A DNA stretch of 64,000 nt from Hippasteria phrygiana (Eukaryota > Echinodermata > Asteroidea > Valvatida > Goniasteridae): assembly GCA_037893225.1 (NCBI GenBank), contig JAZGUH010000272.1, positions 372,001-436,000 on the forward strand, written 5' to 3'. This document shows positions 34,001 to 42,703 of this stretch, in pieces. Both the position numbers and the translations under genes were made by a program. Each line of letters opens with the position of its first letter. Within the stretch, counting starts at the first letter, position 1. The notes beneath the pieces were generated by a model. It saw only the letters and a program-made list of their open reading frames with translations. It was not told where the DNA came from and ran no database searches.

Positions 34001-34609
34001 TTGTCGAGAATTTTCAAAATTAAAACCTGACTACCTGGGAAACCAGCACTGATTTCACATTGATGACGCTCACAAAAGTTGACATAGGGAATTTTCTAAT
34101 CGCGGTTTTAGTAGTGTGGGTATGGATAAGAGCCTCGACAAGAAATAATAGCATGCCTCATTCCATAATAAATACAACTGTATAAAGCTTCCAGACAACA
34201 GTCTTTTGTGATATGCCGGCGCATGCACGTATGGCACATGCAAAGGCAGAGAAGTGATCCTGTTTACTGGACAGGCATGAGATTTTTCAGACTTATGTCT
34301 GAAATTGGACTTTTTGAATCTCGGAGAAAGACATTATTACAACTTCCAGGATTGGAAGTTTTGGGTTGGGTTTCTTTAGCGGGTACCCGGGTACCCGTAT
34401 CTTTTTTCAATCGGGTACCCGGTTCTTTTACTACCCGTCAATGCACACACCCCTACCTTGGACTAAACAACTTCAAATTTCCACCTTTACATTTTCTTCC
34501 TTCTCGCAGGCCCTGTGTGGGAATCAAGGAGGAACCCAAGGAGGATAATTGGTACTGTCCACGATGCCGAGTCCCCAAGAAGAAGAAAAGCAAGAAAAAA
34601 TACAAATAA
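16813..34609 (+). CDS. TAF3: TAF3, TFIID subunit 3 (complete, eight coding exons)
   Basis: TAF3 is a TFIID subunit; its histone fold pairs with TAF10 and its PHD finger reads H3K4me3 at promoters. Exons: 16813-16978, 22452-22694, 25316-27033, 28690-28754, 29904-30372, 32433-32615, 33388-33488 and 34510-34609. The joined protein is about 1014 residues; human TAF3 is about 930. Residues 1-70 form the histone fold (MVEEYCRSLLKVAVAQLCQG, LLTDVLQRYLEHL). Residues 57-136 hold the conserved GRTDPNLDDVGLAF extension and SFPV/PQPGS motifs. Residues 138-887 are low-complexity, Lys-, Ser- and Pro-rich. Residues 949-1002 are a PHD finger with complete Cys4-His-Cys3, ending in a basic tail. The start Met aligns with that of vertebrate TAF3. 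Confidence 0.96.
17040..17915. mobile_element. head-to-head pair of H2 hAT-like miniatures
   Basis: A plus copy (about 17075-17540, starting TTAGTGGTGGGATATAAATC) meets an inverse copy (about 17541-17915) at the shared motif GATTTCTCGCACCACTAG. Together they form a large imperfect palindrome in TAF3 intron 1. A further inverse terminal scrap (GAGATTTCAAAATCC) lies at 17071-17085. Family members: 9790-10240 and 27522-27887. Confidence 0.75.
18501..18767. mobile_element. MITE with about 47-bp inverted ends
   Basis: The left end GGTCATTCCATAAATTTGGG continues through TCCAAAAGTGTGA to GGTGTC. The right end GACACC to AAATTTATGAAATGACC is its inverse. Length 267 bp, no coding content. Confidence 0.8.
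18781..19640. mobile_element. TIR-bounded element carrying a Crypton-N-like ORF
   Basis: The left end CATTCATTATTCAACTTTAT continues into ACAACACCTGAATAAA. The right end (19604-19640, TTTATTCAGGCGTTGTATAAAA then ATAATGAATG) is its inverse. A third copy of this end in direct orientation is at 19777-19809. It holds one intact ORF at 19014-19439. It lies in TAF3 intron 1, sense orientation. Confidence 0.7.
19014..19439 (+). CDS. Crypton-type tyrosine recombinase N-terminal domain-like ORF
   Basis: A single open frame from ATGGCGGCCGAG encodes 141 residues. The segment LNNFLSRFYAGLRKENGTLY, then SMHAIRYGLHRHFK, then YNAMMVKLKKAGKGT resembles the SAM-like core-binding domain of Crypton-type tyrosine recombinases and their domesticated host relatives (KCTD1, QRICH1 and ZMYM group). 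The catalytic half with its R-H-R-Y residues is absent and the frame stops soon after the domain. It may be a truncated remnant, an exon of a longer transcript or a captured DNA-binding domain. An upstream in-frame ATG at 18981 would add 11 residues. Homology is by eye only. Confidence 0.6.
   Translation: MAAELPELPLFVLLTDDEILELVSNADAPNTKRQIKYAVKRLDEFARHAGTTIEALTNSELNNFLSRFYAGLRKENGTLYTKKSMHAIRYGLHRHFKAVRGIDINDAKLYVDSTRVYNAMMVKLKKAGKGTFLTVRDFSRQ
19604..19809. repeat. palindromic foldback element
   Basis: Two imperfect arms of about 100 bp meet at CTCGGCTTCGCCTC (about 19702-19715). Both arms carry GGTGACAGATGGCAT or its inverse and end in the same TIR motif (ATAATGAATG / CATTCATTAT). It shares its left arm with the right end of the adjoining ORF-bearing element. 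Confidence 0.8.
20162..21462. mobile_element. 1.3-kb hAT-like non-autonomous element
   Basis: The ends are CAGGCCTTGAA and TTTCAAGCCCTG, with GGAGAGA flanking on both sides, consistent with a hAT-type duplication though one base is ambiguous. Subterminal DNA has many GGCC/CACGGC motifs. Inside is a perfect palindrome (CCATGGAGAAAT, AA, then its inverse) at about 20604-20629. Reading frames are short and unrecognised. Confidence 0.6.
21954..22194. mobile_element. TTAA-bounded miniature element family B1
   Basis: It begins TTAACCCCTTGAGCC and ends CCGGTGGCAAGGGGTTAA. The interior has CTTGTGCAGCCAAGC motifs and a long G tract (about 21980-22006). Copies at 53419-53639 and 55957-56166 (inverse); a worn one at 39213-39400. 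Confidence 0.8.
22191..22410. mobile_element. TTAA-bounded miniature element family B2
   Basis: It begins TTAACCCTTTGCGTACGG and ends GTACTCAAGGGGTTAA. Its left TTAA is the right TTAA of the B1 element. It stops 41 bp before TAF3 exon 2. Copies at 34972-35190 and 55014-55438. Confidence 0.8.
22452..22694 (+). CDS. TAF3: TAF3 exon 2, conserved post-histone-fold segment
   Basis: It encodes 80 whole residues including GRTDPNLDDVGLAFSYMHVR and IPQPGSRDCRERLEYIPEHM, which match the conserved block after the TAF3 histone fold. Acceptor CCGACAG, donor GTCGGT (weak), with split Tyr and Glu codons. Confidence 0.93.
23159..23550. mobile_element. element with CATTCATAAATGCC inverted ends, copy 1
   Basis: The ends are CATTCATAAATGCC and GGCATTTATGAATG. 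The interior has GTTTAAACACG motifs repeated three times and CG-rich sequence. A relative lies at 52000-52540. A strong hairpin follows immediately at 23605. Confidence 0.7.
23549..23685. repeat. foldback with perfect 21-bp hairpin
   Basis: Arms CGTGACCGCTGTTAATGGACC (21 nt, 23605-23625, shown split as CGTGACCGCTG and TTAATGGACC) and their exact inverse at 23639-23659 enclose the loop TCGCCTTCGGCTC. Outer matching motifs GGGGATAAAA and TTTTATCCCC extend the fold to 23549-23685. Confidence 0.9.
24151..24300. mobile_element. TTAA-bounded miniature element family A1, copy 2 (150 bp)
   Basis: Near-identical to 16433-16582. The left TTAA is mutated to TTAT and the right GGGTTAGGGTTAA is intact. 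It lies in TAF3 intron 2. Confidence 0.85.
24981..25100 (-). mobile_element. tRNA-derived SINE fragment (Thr-GGT-like), copy 1
   Basis: On the minus strand a near-complete tRNA cloverleaf includes an A box TAGCTCAGTTGGTAGAGC and a B box GGTTCGAATCC. The presumed anticodon is GGT, but position 33 is not T and stems have mismatches, so it is a SINE head rather than a working tRNA. The 5' extension (CAAAGATACTGACAATTTGG) is shared with 62500-62603. Confidence 0.8.
25316..27033 (+). CDS. TAF3: TAF3 exon 3, long low-complexity exon
   Basis: It encodes residues 138-709. N-terminal Ser/Pro-rich sequence contains TPLMSPTSPRGDK and KSPRSGMSM. An acidic stretch (YDFEDEDTKPK) is followed by IEDTIESVISKM (about 422-434), like the repeated helix motif in vertebrate TAF3. 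Lys/Glu blocks lie near residues 440-475, 538-592 and 652-686. Acceptor AACCAG, donor GTAAGC. Confidence 0.93.
27522..27887. mobile_element. hAT-like miniature family H2 with target duplication
   Basis: The ends are TAGTGGTGGGAT and TCACACCACTA. Flanks GTTACTAG (27514-27521) and GTTATTAG (27888-27895) are an 8-bp duplication with one mismatch. Length 366 bp. TAF3 intron 3. Confidence 0.85.
28033..28123. mobile_element. 91-bp hAT-type miniature, family H3
   Basis: The ends are CAGAGTTGTAGTCGAGTCC and GGACTCGACTACATCCCTG, with perfect 8-bp flanks ACAGAGGG (28025-28032 and 28124-28131). Longer relatives are at 29157-29378 and 62827-63016. Confidence 0.88.
28339..28540. mobile_element. TTAA-bounded miniature element, 202 bp
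   Basis: It begins TTAACCCCAAGCC and ends GGGGGTTAGGGTTAA. Internal motifs GTTGCATTTTGATGGGTTCA and GTTGGATTTTGACAGGTTGA are duplicated. It lies 150 bp before TAF3 exon 4. Confidence 0.7.
28690..28754 (+). CDS. TAF3: TAF3 exon 4
   Basis: It encodes LTIPKLMLKIGSTSSSGEAT plus Lys, resembling the conserved IPRLTLRVG motif of vertebrate TAF3. Acceptor TACAG, donor GTGAGT, split Ile codon. Confidence 0.88.
29157..29378. mobile_element. hAT-type miniature family H3, copy 2
   Basis: The ends are CAGAGATGTAGTCGAGTCC and GGGACTCGACTCCAACTCTG. CAAGTCCCTG is repeated in tandem inside. Flanks GTTTAAAGT and GTTTAAGT are an almost exact duplication. Confidence 0.8.
29904..30372 (+). CDS. TAF3: TAF3 exon 5, Ser run and Pro-rich segment
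   Basis: It encodes residues 732-887. A serine run coded by TCA/TCT/TCC repeats (about 750-766) is followed by PPSPPPRSPSPAP and KKTPAPKKAPSAKK repeats. Acceptor TGTGCAG, donor GTAAGA. Its antisense strand gives a spurious Gly/Asp-rich frame. Confidence 0.88.
30568..30986. mobile_element. hAT-type miniature transposon, copy 2
   Basis: It matches 5157-5643, starting TAGGGCTGTCCCGAATA, but stops at ATGAACAG without the final CCCTA, so the right end is truncated. TAF3 intron 5. Confidence 0.75.
32433..32615 (+). CDS. TAF3: TAF3 exon 6
   Basis: It encodes 61 residues ending RSVILETVGTVV, leading directly into the PHD finger. Acceptor TGTCAG, donor GTAAGT, phase 0 at both ends. A TTAA element begins 28 bp after the donor. 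Confidence 0.88.
32644..33010. mobile_element. TTAA-bounded miniature element family A2, copy 2
   Basis: It begins TTAACCCTAACTCCC and ends GGTTAGGGTTATAA (TTAA worn). The interior is the same CCTGAATCCTCCAA(A/T)TCC string as at 11515-11883. Confidence 0.75.
33388..33488 (+). CDS. TAF3: TAF3 exon 7, PHD finger first half
   Basis: It encodes SDTGEKIWICPNCKLPDDGS then PMVGCDMCDDWYH. The aromatic-cage Trp of IWIC and the Met of SPMVGC are kept, as in H3K4me3-reading TAF3 PHD fingers. Donor GTGAGT splits a Trp codon. Confidence 0.95.
33864..34455. mobile_element. 592-bp hAT-type miniature with perfect target duplication
   Basis: The ends are TAGGGGTGTGCAT and ATGCACACACCCCTA. Perfect 8-bp flanks CCTTGGAC lie at 33856-33863 and 34456-34463. 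The interior has GGGTACCCG motifs. It sits 47 bp before the last TAF3 exon. Confidence 0.92.
34510..34609 (+). CDS. TAF3: TAF3 exon 8, PHD finger second half and stop
   Basis: It encodes PCVGIKEEPKEDNWYCPRCR and a basic tail KKKKSKKKYK before TAA at 34607-34609. This supplies the last three zinc-binding Cys. Acceptor TCGCAG. Confidence 0.95.
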
Positions 34610-34838
34610 GTAACGTCTTGTCGGTGGGTCTGTCCACCTATTTAAAGGGGCCATTTAGAATCAAAAGATAATGCCGGGAGTGAGACATGGAAGAGGGACA
34701 TCAATTCAACTATTTTGCCCAGAGGTTTTTCTAATGATTTCCAGATCAACCTGACACAAAAAATGGGACAACACTCCGGATATATAAGAAAGTAAATGGT
34801 TATATTAACCTTTGCTCTCTTAGTGTTGCTTAGGCCAA

Positions 34839-34844
34839 AATAAA
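34839..34844 (+). terminator. possible TAF3 polyadenylation signal
   Basis: AATAAA occurs 230 bp after the stop. It is a candidate only, since the region is A/T-rich. Confidence 0.35.
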
Positions 34845-34971
34845 AACATTGTTTGGTTGTCCTTCCCACCCCTTCGCCCTTTCTTTTTGTTTTCACATTC
34901 CCCGGAAGTCCAACTTCAAACCATACACAAAGTAAAACAAACACACAAATGTTGTTAGGCCGATAAACAGT

Positions 34972-35190
34972 TTAACCCCTTGGGCACGGTATTTTACGGG
35001 AGATGTCGGGGTGTTGCGGCGGTTCTGGCAGCCAAGCGAACCGCTACAATGTGTTTGTGCAGTCGAGCATATCATAAACAATAATCCAACAGTAGATTGA
35101 AACTGCGCAAACGGCGGCCAATGGCGTCATCCGGCCTGGTGGCACTTTCTTTTTTGCGTCCACAGACGTCATCCGTAGGCAAAGGGTTAA
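34972..35190. mobile_element. TTAA-bounded miniature element family B2
   Basis: It begins TTAACCCCTTGGGCACGG and ends GTAGGCAAAGGGTTAA. The interior has GGCGTCATCCGGCCTGGTGG, shared with 22191-22410 and 55014-55438 in inverse orientation. Confidence 0.8.
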
Positions 35191-36140
35191 TATACGTAAT
35201 ACGGCTGCCTCTTCAGCGATGGCCGCCGAGTCCTTCACTCCATCCGAACAACACATACCGTAGCCCTAAGGCTGCCAGTGCTGACACTGTCTCCTGGGGC
35301 TCAATGTCACTCTATGAACCACTTTTTGGTGGACGCGACCTTTGTGTGTTTCAGCTGTATTTGAGCTGGCTCAACATTTGAACAAAAAACCTCACGAAGT
35401 TTCGATGTGGTAGCCACGCTGCACATACAATCAAACAAGACTTTTACACCCAGTTTGCAATGAATGCTGAGCGTGTATTAAAGACGCCATCTTGGCTTCC
35501 CATTTTGTTTGTTTTAATATTTATTATTTAATCGTTTGTGTAAATATACAACAACAAAATTCCAAACTAAAATAAAATTATATAGTGATTAAAGAATATA
35601 AATAGAAAAATGTTGAGATTTTATTTTTTCATAAGTTTATTTCTCAAAATGCGATGTTCATAACATTTTAGCCTCGTGCGTTATACATGTGTGCACTGTG
35701 GCCACTCCTTGGGATTTCTCCTAAGATCTTAGGAATTTTGGTGGGAAAAATATGGATTGCACTTACGCAAAGTGCTTATTCCGATGCTCTTTGCACAGTG
35801 TTTTCCCATCGCCTTGGAAATTCTTGGGAATTTTACTGGATGAATCTTGGGAATTTGAAATTTGATGAGTGGCTACGCTGCATTTGTGTATTTCTGTACC
35901 GAGTGTATTTCCATCGAGATATTTATTGTGCCAAGTCACACACTGATACTAGAATATGAACTTTCAAACTCTGGAGTAAAAGGTAGGGTCGTGTTTGTGC
36001 ATTACAAATAACAAAATAAAGATGGAAACGAGATTGGAACGAATCAACCAGCGAAATCAATTTGAGTTTTGGGATAAAATTGAAGAAAAAATCTAGGGGC
36101 GGGTGGTCGAGGACAACCAAACAAATTATTTTTGTTTGCC
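35191..36140. other. intergenic region with no recognised feature
   Basis: A/T-rich DNA downstream of TAF3. No coding, RNA or repeat signal was recognised. Confidence 0.5.
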
Positions 36141-36448
36141 TTATTGCAAGTCAGTGGTACATGCCAATGCACTCCAGCTGCAGTGCATTGGAGGATTCTT
36201 TGCTTTACCAGACAATTTATTTCAAAGCTCCTACTGGAGTGCATTGGAGGGCACTTGGGGGGGGGGGGGGGGTTGCTGGTCATTGTTGTTGCTCACTTGA
36301 CCAGCAAGTCTTGATGGAAATTGCCATTGTATTTATTATTAGTAACTTTTTATAATGTTAAATTTGAATTGTTATAACGTTATATAACATTACATAACAT
36401 CAACCTGGTGTTCCAAAAATACAGAGTGTTTTACTTCACAGTCTATTA
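36141..36448 (+). repeat. dispersed repeat family R2, copy 2
   Basis: The inverse of 10998-11300, with a G tract of about 16 expanded at 36257-36272. Confidence 0.85.
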
Positions 36449-36450
36449 TA

Positions 36451-36650
36451 CCCTTTTCACACTACTCTGGACTTACCCGGGTAATTTATTACCCGGGTAG
36501 TAACCATTACCCGGGTAGAAACTAACCCGGAGAATCGGTTTCACACTACAAAATTAACTCCGCAGTTCAGCTTACCCGCTTCCGCGCGCACCCGGGTAAA
36601 GTGTAACCAACCGCATTCACACTATGCGAATGGTAACCCGGAGAATGTGC
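36451..36650. mobile_element. MITE-like segment with ACCCGGGTA motifs
   Basis: It starts CCCTTTTCACACTACTC and has repeated TTACCCGGGTA and TTTCACACTA motifs. It resembles 7739-8084 in layout. The right end is unclear. Confidence 0.5.
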
Positions 36651-37079
36651 ACTTAGTTGACCTCTGCCCTCCCACAATCCTTTGCGCGCACAAGCTTGTT
36701 GACAAAAATGGCGTCCAGCATGGACACAGTAGAGGGCGTTTCTCAAACTGGCTTCGTCTCCAACTATTCCCCTGCCCCATTGCCAATCTCAAGCCTTGAA
36801 TACGTAAATAAATGAACAGGCTCTGGCTCTGGATTAAAACATAAGACTTTGATGTACATATAGCGAAAATAGTGTCCAAGATCTTGCCAAATCTGGGGAC
36901 ACAAAAATTACGCGAAGCCGAAGCCCAATCCAGTTTGAGAAGTTCAGTGTTTTGCAGCGTGCATGCATCCCCGCGTGCATGCATAATTGGTCTAGACTGG
37001 TATCTTGCATAAAGTGTATGTAAAATATACATATTAAGACGAGGCATCATGCACGGCAGATTGGTGCCTTTTATTTAAC

Positions 37080-37521
37080 TAAATGCATTTATTTCAACCC
37101 TTTGATAACTAATTGCATTGTTTGTTTCCAGGTAAGGCCGTATTTGGTGGTTCGTAGATGACTGAAAATGAACAAAAATTGGCATCAAAACGACCTTGGA
37201 CTTCTTTGGAGGGGGTGAGGACGTGTGTTTTCACTGCATGGATTGCCTCTTTGTCTCTGGCTCAAAGTGATGCACCCAGCACTCATCCTGGGTTAGGAAA
37301 CGTTCAATGAAATTAGCTGGATCTGCTCCAAAACGCTCCAAGTTTCCCTTGACATGACCAGCCTGGTGCACTTTTGATCAGGGGTCAGAAGACGTGGCAC
37401 CCACCAAGCAGAGAAACCTTTGACATTCCAAGTTCTGTACTCGGAATGTTCCCAACTCTCTCACGGGAGATTCTAACAGCATGCAATTAGTTGTCAAAAG
37501 GGTTGAAATAAATGCATTTTA
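37080..37521 (-). mobile_element. internally deleted mariner-type transposon
   Basis: The inverted ends AAATGCATTTATTTCAACCC at 37081 and the inverse GGGTTGAAATAAATGCATTT at 37501 are each about 37 bp and are flanked by TA. The interior is a broken mariner transposase on the minus strand. Total length 442 bp against the usual 1.3 kb, so most of the element is lost. Confidence 0.85.
37130..37490 (-). pseudogene. mariner transposase fragment (degenerate)
   Basis: Minus-strand translation gives WVPRLLTPDQKCTRLVMSR, then LTQDECWVHHFEPETK, then SSPPPKKSKVVLMPIF. These are mariner-family transposase motifs, including the TQDE block with the second catalytic Asp. Frames are interrupted by at least one stop and by frameshifts, so it is inactive. 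Confidence 0.85.
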
Positions 37522-37776
37522 AGTGTCATTGATCTGGCATTACTCCTTCAGAGTCAACCTACGAACTTTTCAGTCGACCCTCGTCAATACAAAATATTAG
37601 AAATGAAATTATTTATTAAGAAAATGTGAATAGATCACTAATAAGTATAGTTTGTTTGACGAAGTATAGTTTGTGATAGTTTTGATTGGGCGAAGTTCAT
37701 TGAGTTTCTTTCAGTTTTAATGAACTACATAACCCATTATGAAGTTGAGATAGGCTTACCGCTTGGATCCATGGCT

Positions 37777-37778
<2 letters not shown>

Positions 37779-37813
<35 letters not shown>

Positions 37814-37860
37814 GGGGGGGGGGGGGGGTGGGGGGGGGGGGGGTGGGGGGGGTGGGGGTG
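37779..37860 (+). repeat. long G tract
   Basis: About 80 nt of nearly uninterrupted G broken by single T residues. It has quadruplex-forming potential on the plus strand; the length may be an assembly approximation. Confidence 0.95.
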
Positions 37861-39067
37861 TGTCTTTACATGTACATCCAATTGTCCTGCTTTTGTGTCT
37901 AGATAACTTGTATTCTGGGTAACTCTTTTTCATGACACTTGTGTGAAGGGTTGCTCTGATCGAAAATTTCAACTTAATGAATTTCTCTACTAATGAATTA
38001 CGGAAGAACACTGCATTTTTGAATGGAAAAAGCATGTTTTACTGTGCACTCTATTTGGTAATCTAAGATGTATTATTTTATGTACTACGTGTGAAGATCG
38101 ACATACAATTAGACTGAATAAGCCAGTTCGGTATTTCAACTGCGCATGTGCACAATGACATTTTATCCCGAATGACCCGCGTGACCTAACGCGCGCGTGT
38201 GAACGCAAAAGGTGGTCGCACAGCGCGCACGTGTTCAATTCAATCAGAATGGGCGTTCGCGTAACATGGCGTGATATATCCCTAATAACCTTTGACCTGT
38301 CAGATACCAAACTGGCTTATAAGGAGCGTCCCTAATTTCAAAATTAGAAACTTTTTAAGTCGGTTACTTATCATTGGTCGATATGTTAGTGGAATGTCTC
38401 ATTGGAAAACTGATAACTTATCTACAAAGTAGCAATTCAATTTGAAAATTTATTTTTCAGGTTGGTACACCCCCAGATGCACGGACATATACAGCTTTAA
38501 TGAAAGACTAATTAAAAAACTTCAGTTAAGGGGTGGGAAACAATCTATCCAGAAATCTGGAAATTGTACCTATTTCTCTGTTTTTTAGTTATAAAACTCC
38601 CGAGAGTTTTCCATCTGAATGAATTTGCTAACAGATGGTCAAATTGCTTTGAAGTCTGCTATGGCTTGTAAATATTCTTAATATATTTTAACCAATTTCT
38701 GTCGTGTTTATGTGATCAATGATTCAAATTGTGATGTTATAGTCATAGACAGTTCACATATTATGTTGGATGTATGAAACAAATCATCTGGCTACTTCAT
38801 TACTGGATTTCATAGTACACTGTTTGTGTTCAGCGGATTATGGCAAAGTGATAACTCATTTGAATGAATGAATTTGAAACGCGGTAAAATTTTATGGAAG
38901 AGTATTTCAGCAAATCTAAATAAAATACATGGAAGTAAATATGGTGTCATGACATCAGAAATAAAAAAAACATGATTTGTACAATTGCATTGGTTTTAAA
39001 GTCGTTGTTTCTCCCCAATACATGTACACTTGGCAATACCCCACAGGTCTTCTGGAAGGGCTGAGAT
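37861..39067. other. intergenic region with no recognised feature
   Basis: A/T-rich, no coding or clear repeat signal. A CG-rich patch with GCGCGC lies at 38140-38270. Confidence 0.5.
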
Positions 39068-39465
39068 TTGTCAGGATTTTTCCTGATTTCGGGATTTTTT
39101 GTCGGGATTTCAGAATTTTTTAAGAATCACTTTTGCAATCTGGAATTCCTGAGGTGTTGTCCTAAAGGTGTTTTTACCCTGTAAAAGTGGATATAGACCA
39201 ATAAAAACGGATCATGTGCGGATTGAAAATTGCCACCTGGCCGGTTGACGTCTATGTGTGCCAATCTCTGCATTTTCTATCCATTATTGGGGTATTGTGT
39301 ACGTTATGCTTGGCTGCACAAGCCTCTTGTTTCCATTTTGCTTGGCTGCACAACCCGGCCTGGCGCCCCGGGCACCCCCATGTAATGCCCAGTGGCTAGG
39401 GGTGGGGGTGCCTTTAGGCAAATACAAACTATATGTTGATCTGGGGTCCTTGTAGATTTTTCCGT
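39068..39465 (+). repeat. dispersed repeat R3 interrupted by a worn B1 element
   Basis: The flanks (TGTCAGGATTTTTCCTGATT to AATAAAAACGGAT; GTGCCTTTAGGCAAATAC to GATCTGGGGTCC) are contiguous at 56349-56560. Here they are split by 39213-39400, a B1-type miniature without its terminal TTAA. Internal CTTGGCTGCACAAGCC confirms the family. Confidence 0.7.
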
Positions 39466-40355
39466 TGATTTCGTGGAATTTTCTTTTTTTGGGCCAATCT
39501 CACCCTGATATAAATTTGAGACTTGAAAACAAATGCAACGAAAATACCCCCGTTTGTCTTTAATAAACAAGGCTTTGAAACTTATGTTATTTTTAATGTT
39601 CTACTGTCCGTGTCTGTGCTGTTTTCGAGCTTCATCCAGAATTTTCTTTTTTTAAATTGCTATTTTTCTAGTAATAAAAAGTTTACTTTTTAAAGAAACA
39701 TTGAACAAAAACCCACCCACCTATAGTTATTGAATAATTCCTTGACAAATGACAAAGTATTATTTGTGGCCGGACAATAATTTTGACATATCTTTATGTG
39801 CATTACAGTAGATGCATGAAAGCATGCAACCAAAAAAAAAACGTGCCCTGAATAGAAAAACATGATTTTTTTAACATAAAAAAATCTGATTATTTTTAAG
39901 TCACGAACAACACTTTTAAAACATAGCAATTTCCATGTGGTTCCCCCCATCCTGCATTATGTAAAACCCCCACATTTGTATTACTGTACAGTACATTGCA
40001 ATTGAAAGTTATTAGATGGGAATGGAACATTTTGTGAAAAGAATTTCCATTCACATTCCCATTCACATATTTCTCACACAACTTTTCCCCCCTGCGAATT
40101 GAAGTGGGAAATGTTTTCCCACTTTTGAATTTTTTTCTTCACATTTTGTGAAATGAAAATTAATTCCCTGGGAAGAGAAAAGTGTGAAGAGAAATTCCCA
40201 TTTGGACTGTACATTTGACCTTTACTGTAAGCATGGGGACTCTGGCGTTGCCACAAGAAGGGGGGGGGATAACCCAAAACTCATCGATTAATCCCCACAA
40301 ATTTGAACAGAAACTGAAAAATGATGAAATAAGCTTAAATTTGATGCGTGTCTCA

Positions 40356-40405
40356 ACCAAAGATCCGCTACGCGGCGCTATACGCGGCGCTATACGATCT
40401 TTGGT
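40356..40405. repeat. hairpin ACCAAAGATC...GATCTTTGGT
   Basis: Inverted 10-mers enclose a duplicated GCGGCGCTATAC motif. Confidence 0.7.
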
Positions 40406-41344
40406 ATCAACCACCTTGGAGAATTGTAAGTATTTTTCCTGAATTTCGGAAATGGGCGTATTTATCATTGGGGTCCATATGGAAGTTGACCTACTGGTGT
40501 GTGCAATGGGTGGGGTGCATAGTCTAGTCGATCGGTCCATGTGATTGTCGATGTCCGCGCGAGTTTGCCCACTTTGCCCAGGCCCGGTTTTTGGATTGAT
40601 TCATTCATTTAAATGGTCACCACTCTGTTAAATATCGTCTTGTTGAATTTTTCTTAATGTTATTGTAAAGTAAAAATATAAATAAGACAAGCTTGCTGAT
40701 TTGAGAAACATAATTTTCATGCGAATGATGTGTTAGGAAAAAAAGAAAATAATCTTAAACATTGTTGCGTGAAAGCAAAAACCCCTAAACACTAATGGTC
40801 CGTTCTTCAGGTCAAATGCCAAGGGTCGTGTAGTTATTTCATCATCATCCATTGTCATCCGCCAGCTCTCCGCCCCCCCGCCGCATGCATTGCTATCAAT
40901 GTCATGACTTTATGAGTGTATACGACGACTACGAATGTTGAACTTGAACCGTGCGGACGTGGCGGATTCTTGAGGGCAGAGCTGGGAACGGTTGTAGGCC
41001 TACCTGATTTTTTGGTGGGTAAAAACTTACGAATACGTTACGACATGGAGGTTTATACGATGACTTGTGGTTGTTGTGTTATCAATGTAGCTTGAAAACA
41101 TGTCATGACTATGACTATACAAAAGTATGAGCATAACGTTAGAGCTGGAATTTTCAAGCTATATAGTATTACCTATATTACTTAGTATTATCAATGGACA
41201 TTTGTACTGTTTGTCACTTGTCACTTGTCACCGGCACCCTGTCCTGCCTGTAAAAACTGGTCGAATATTTTAAACTCATAAATTAGGCCAAGGCCTAACG
41301 GTCAGGGGGTGGGGCCAGGGCGGTCAGGGGGTGGGGCCGCCCAG
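40406..41344. other. intergenic region with no recognised feature
   Basis: No coding or RNA signal recognised. Confidence 0.4.
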
Positions 41345-42703
41345 GGCGATTGTGTAGTGTAGCATATGTGTAGGACCCTGTTCCCTATATAAGGGAACAA
41401 AAATCCACTTTTAGGTTATTGGAATTGCCAAACTAGGAAGCGACATTACAAACCAACAGGTATGACGTAGAAAAGGGCAGGGTTTTAGTTTTGAGGGAAA
41501 TTTTGGGGTAAAGTGGCGATGAGGACGACAAAACGCAACGCGAAAATAAAGATTGCGATCACCGCGACGTACAGTAAACACACAAAACTGCGTTCATTCG
41601 CATAGCAACTGCCGTAAAGTGCGTAAGAAAATTGGGCACAATTGCAGAATCCACCGCCACACTCCTCTGTCCACCTCGTAGCCAGCTACGCGGTCACATT
41701 GCCCACTGCACTAACCACGTATACGTGCACGCCTGGCGTCTTTCTTAATATTCATGCTGACGTCATACAGCAGCCCAAGAACATGCAGGGTTGACGGGTC
41801 GTGCAACAAAGCGTCAACAAATTAAATACGAAAGTTTGGGCATAAACAATTAATTCACATTGTCATTTATTTCCAAACAGGGCATAACATAGTTCACAAC
41901 CATGTCAGTGTGTAAAATACTACGCGAAAACTTAAATCGCGATGGTACCGTTTCGTGCTCCCTCACTGACTGCCATCTTCTTTGGGCTGGACCACTCCAT
42001 TTTTTATAGGGGAGTTGCAAAAGTTCGTTGAGCTATTTTAAATTTTGCTTTGACAGCTATTTCTTATTTTATTCCCTTTGATTTCAGTGGTTTTGGAAAA
42101 AATTTTAAAAAGGTAAATAAAGTCCGAGAACCATCACCTTTATTTTCGATAAGATTTCTTAAGTTGTGGGTTTTTAATCAAATGGTTATTTTTTTAAATA
42201 TATTTCATTTTCTTCCCTTTGATTTCAGTGGTTTTAGAGAATTTTTTTAAAGGAAAATAAAGTCTGAGAACCATCACCTTTTTGGGGGGAAAAGATTTCT
42301 TAAAGGGAAAGTCCACCCTGAGTTTATAATAACATAATGTTAAAGAACGTTAACTGCAATTGTGACTTACTTTTTATTTCATTTTGATTGGTTTCGGTAA
42401 TCGTATAAACCGGAGGTTTTTTCATAACGCGCCTGCCGTCCTGCGAGCCGCCCTTTTGCTCTGGAATATCGGTACATCCGGGATACTGTGACGTAGTGGC
42501 TGCACTACCAAGCCGGCCGGCCGGGTACCCGGCCGGCCCCGCGGCCTGAGCTGTGCGAGTGCAGTGAACCATTGTCCATACATGCAACACACACGAGAAC
42601 GTGGCAGTGTTGTTCCTTGACGCACGTCTGTTTTCCATATTCCTGGCGAATTTTTGCCTGACTGCTAAAGCAAAACTCGGTCGTGCTGTAGAACAGCAAC
42701 ATC

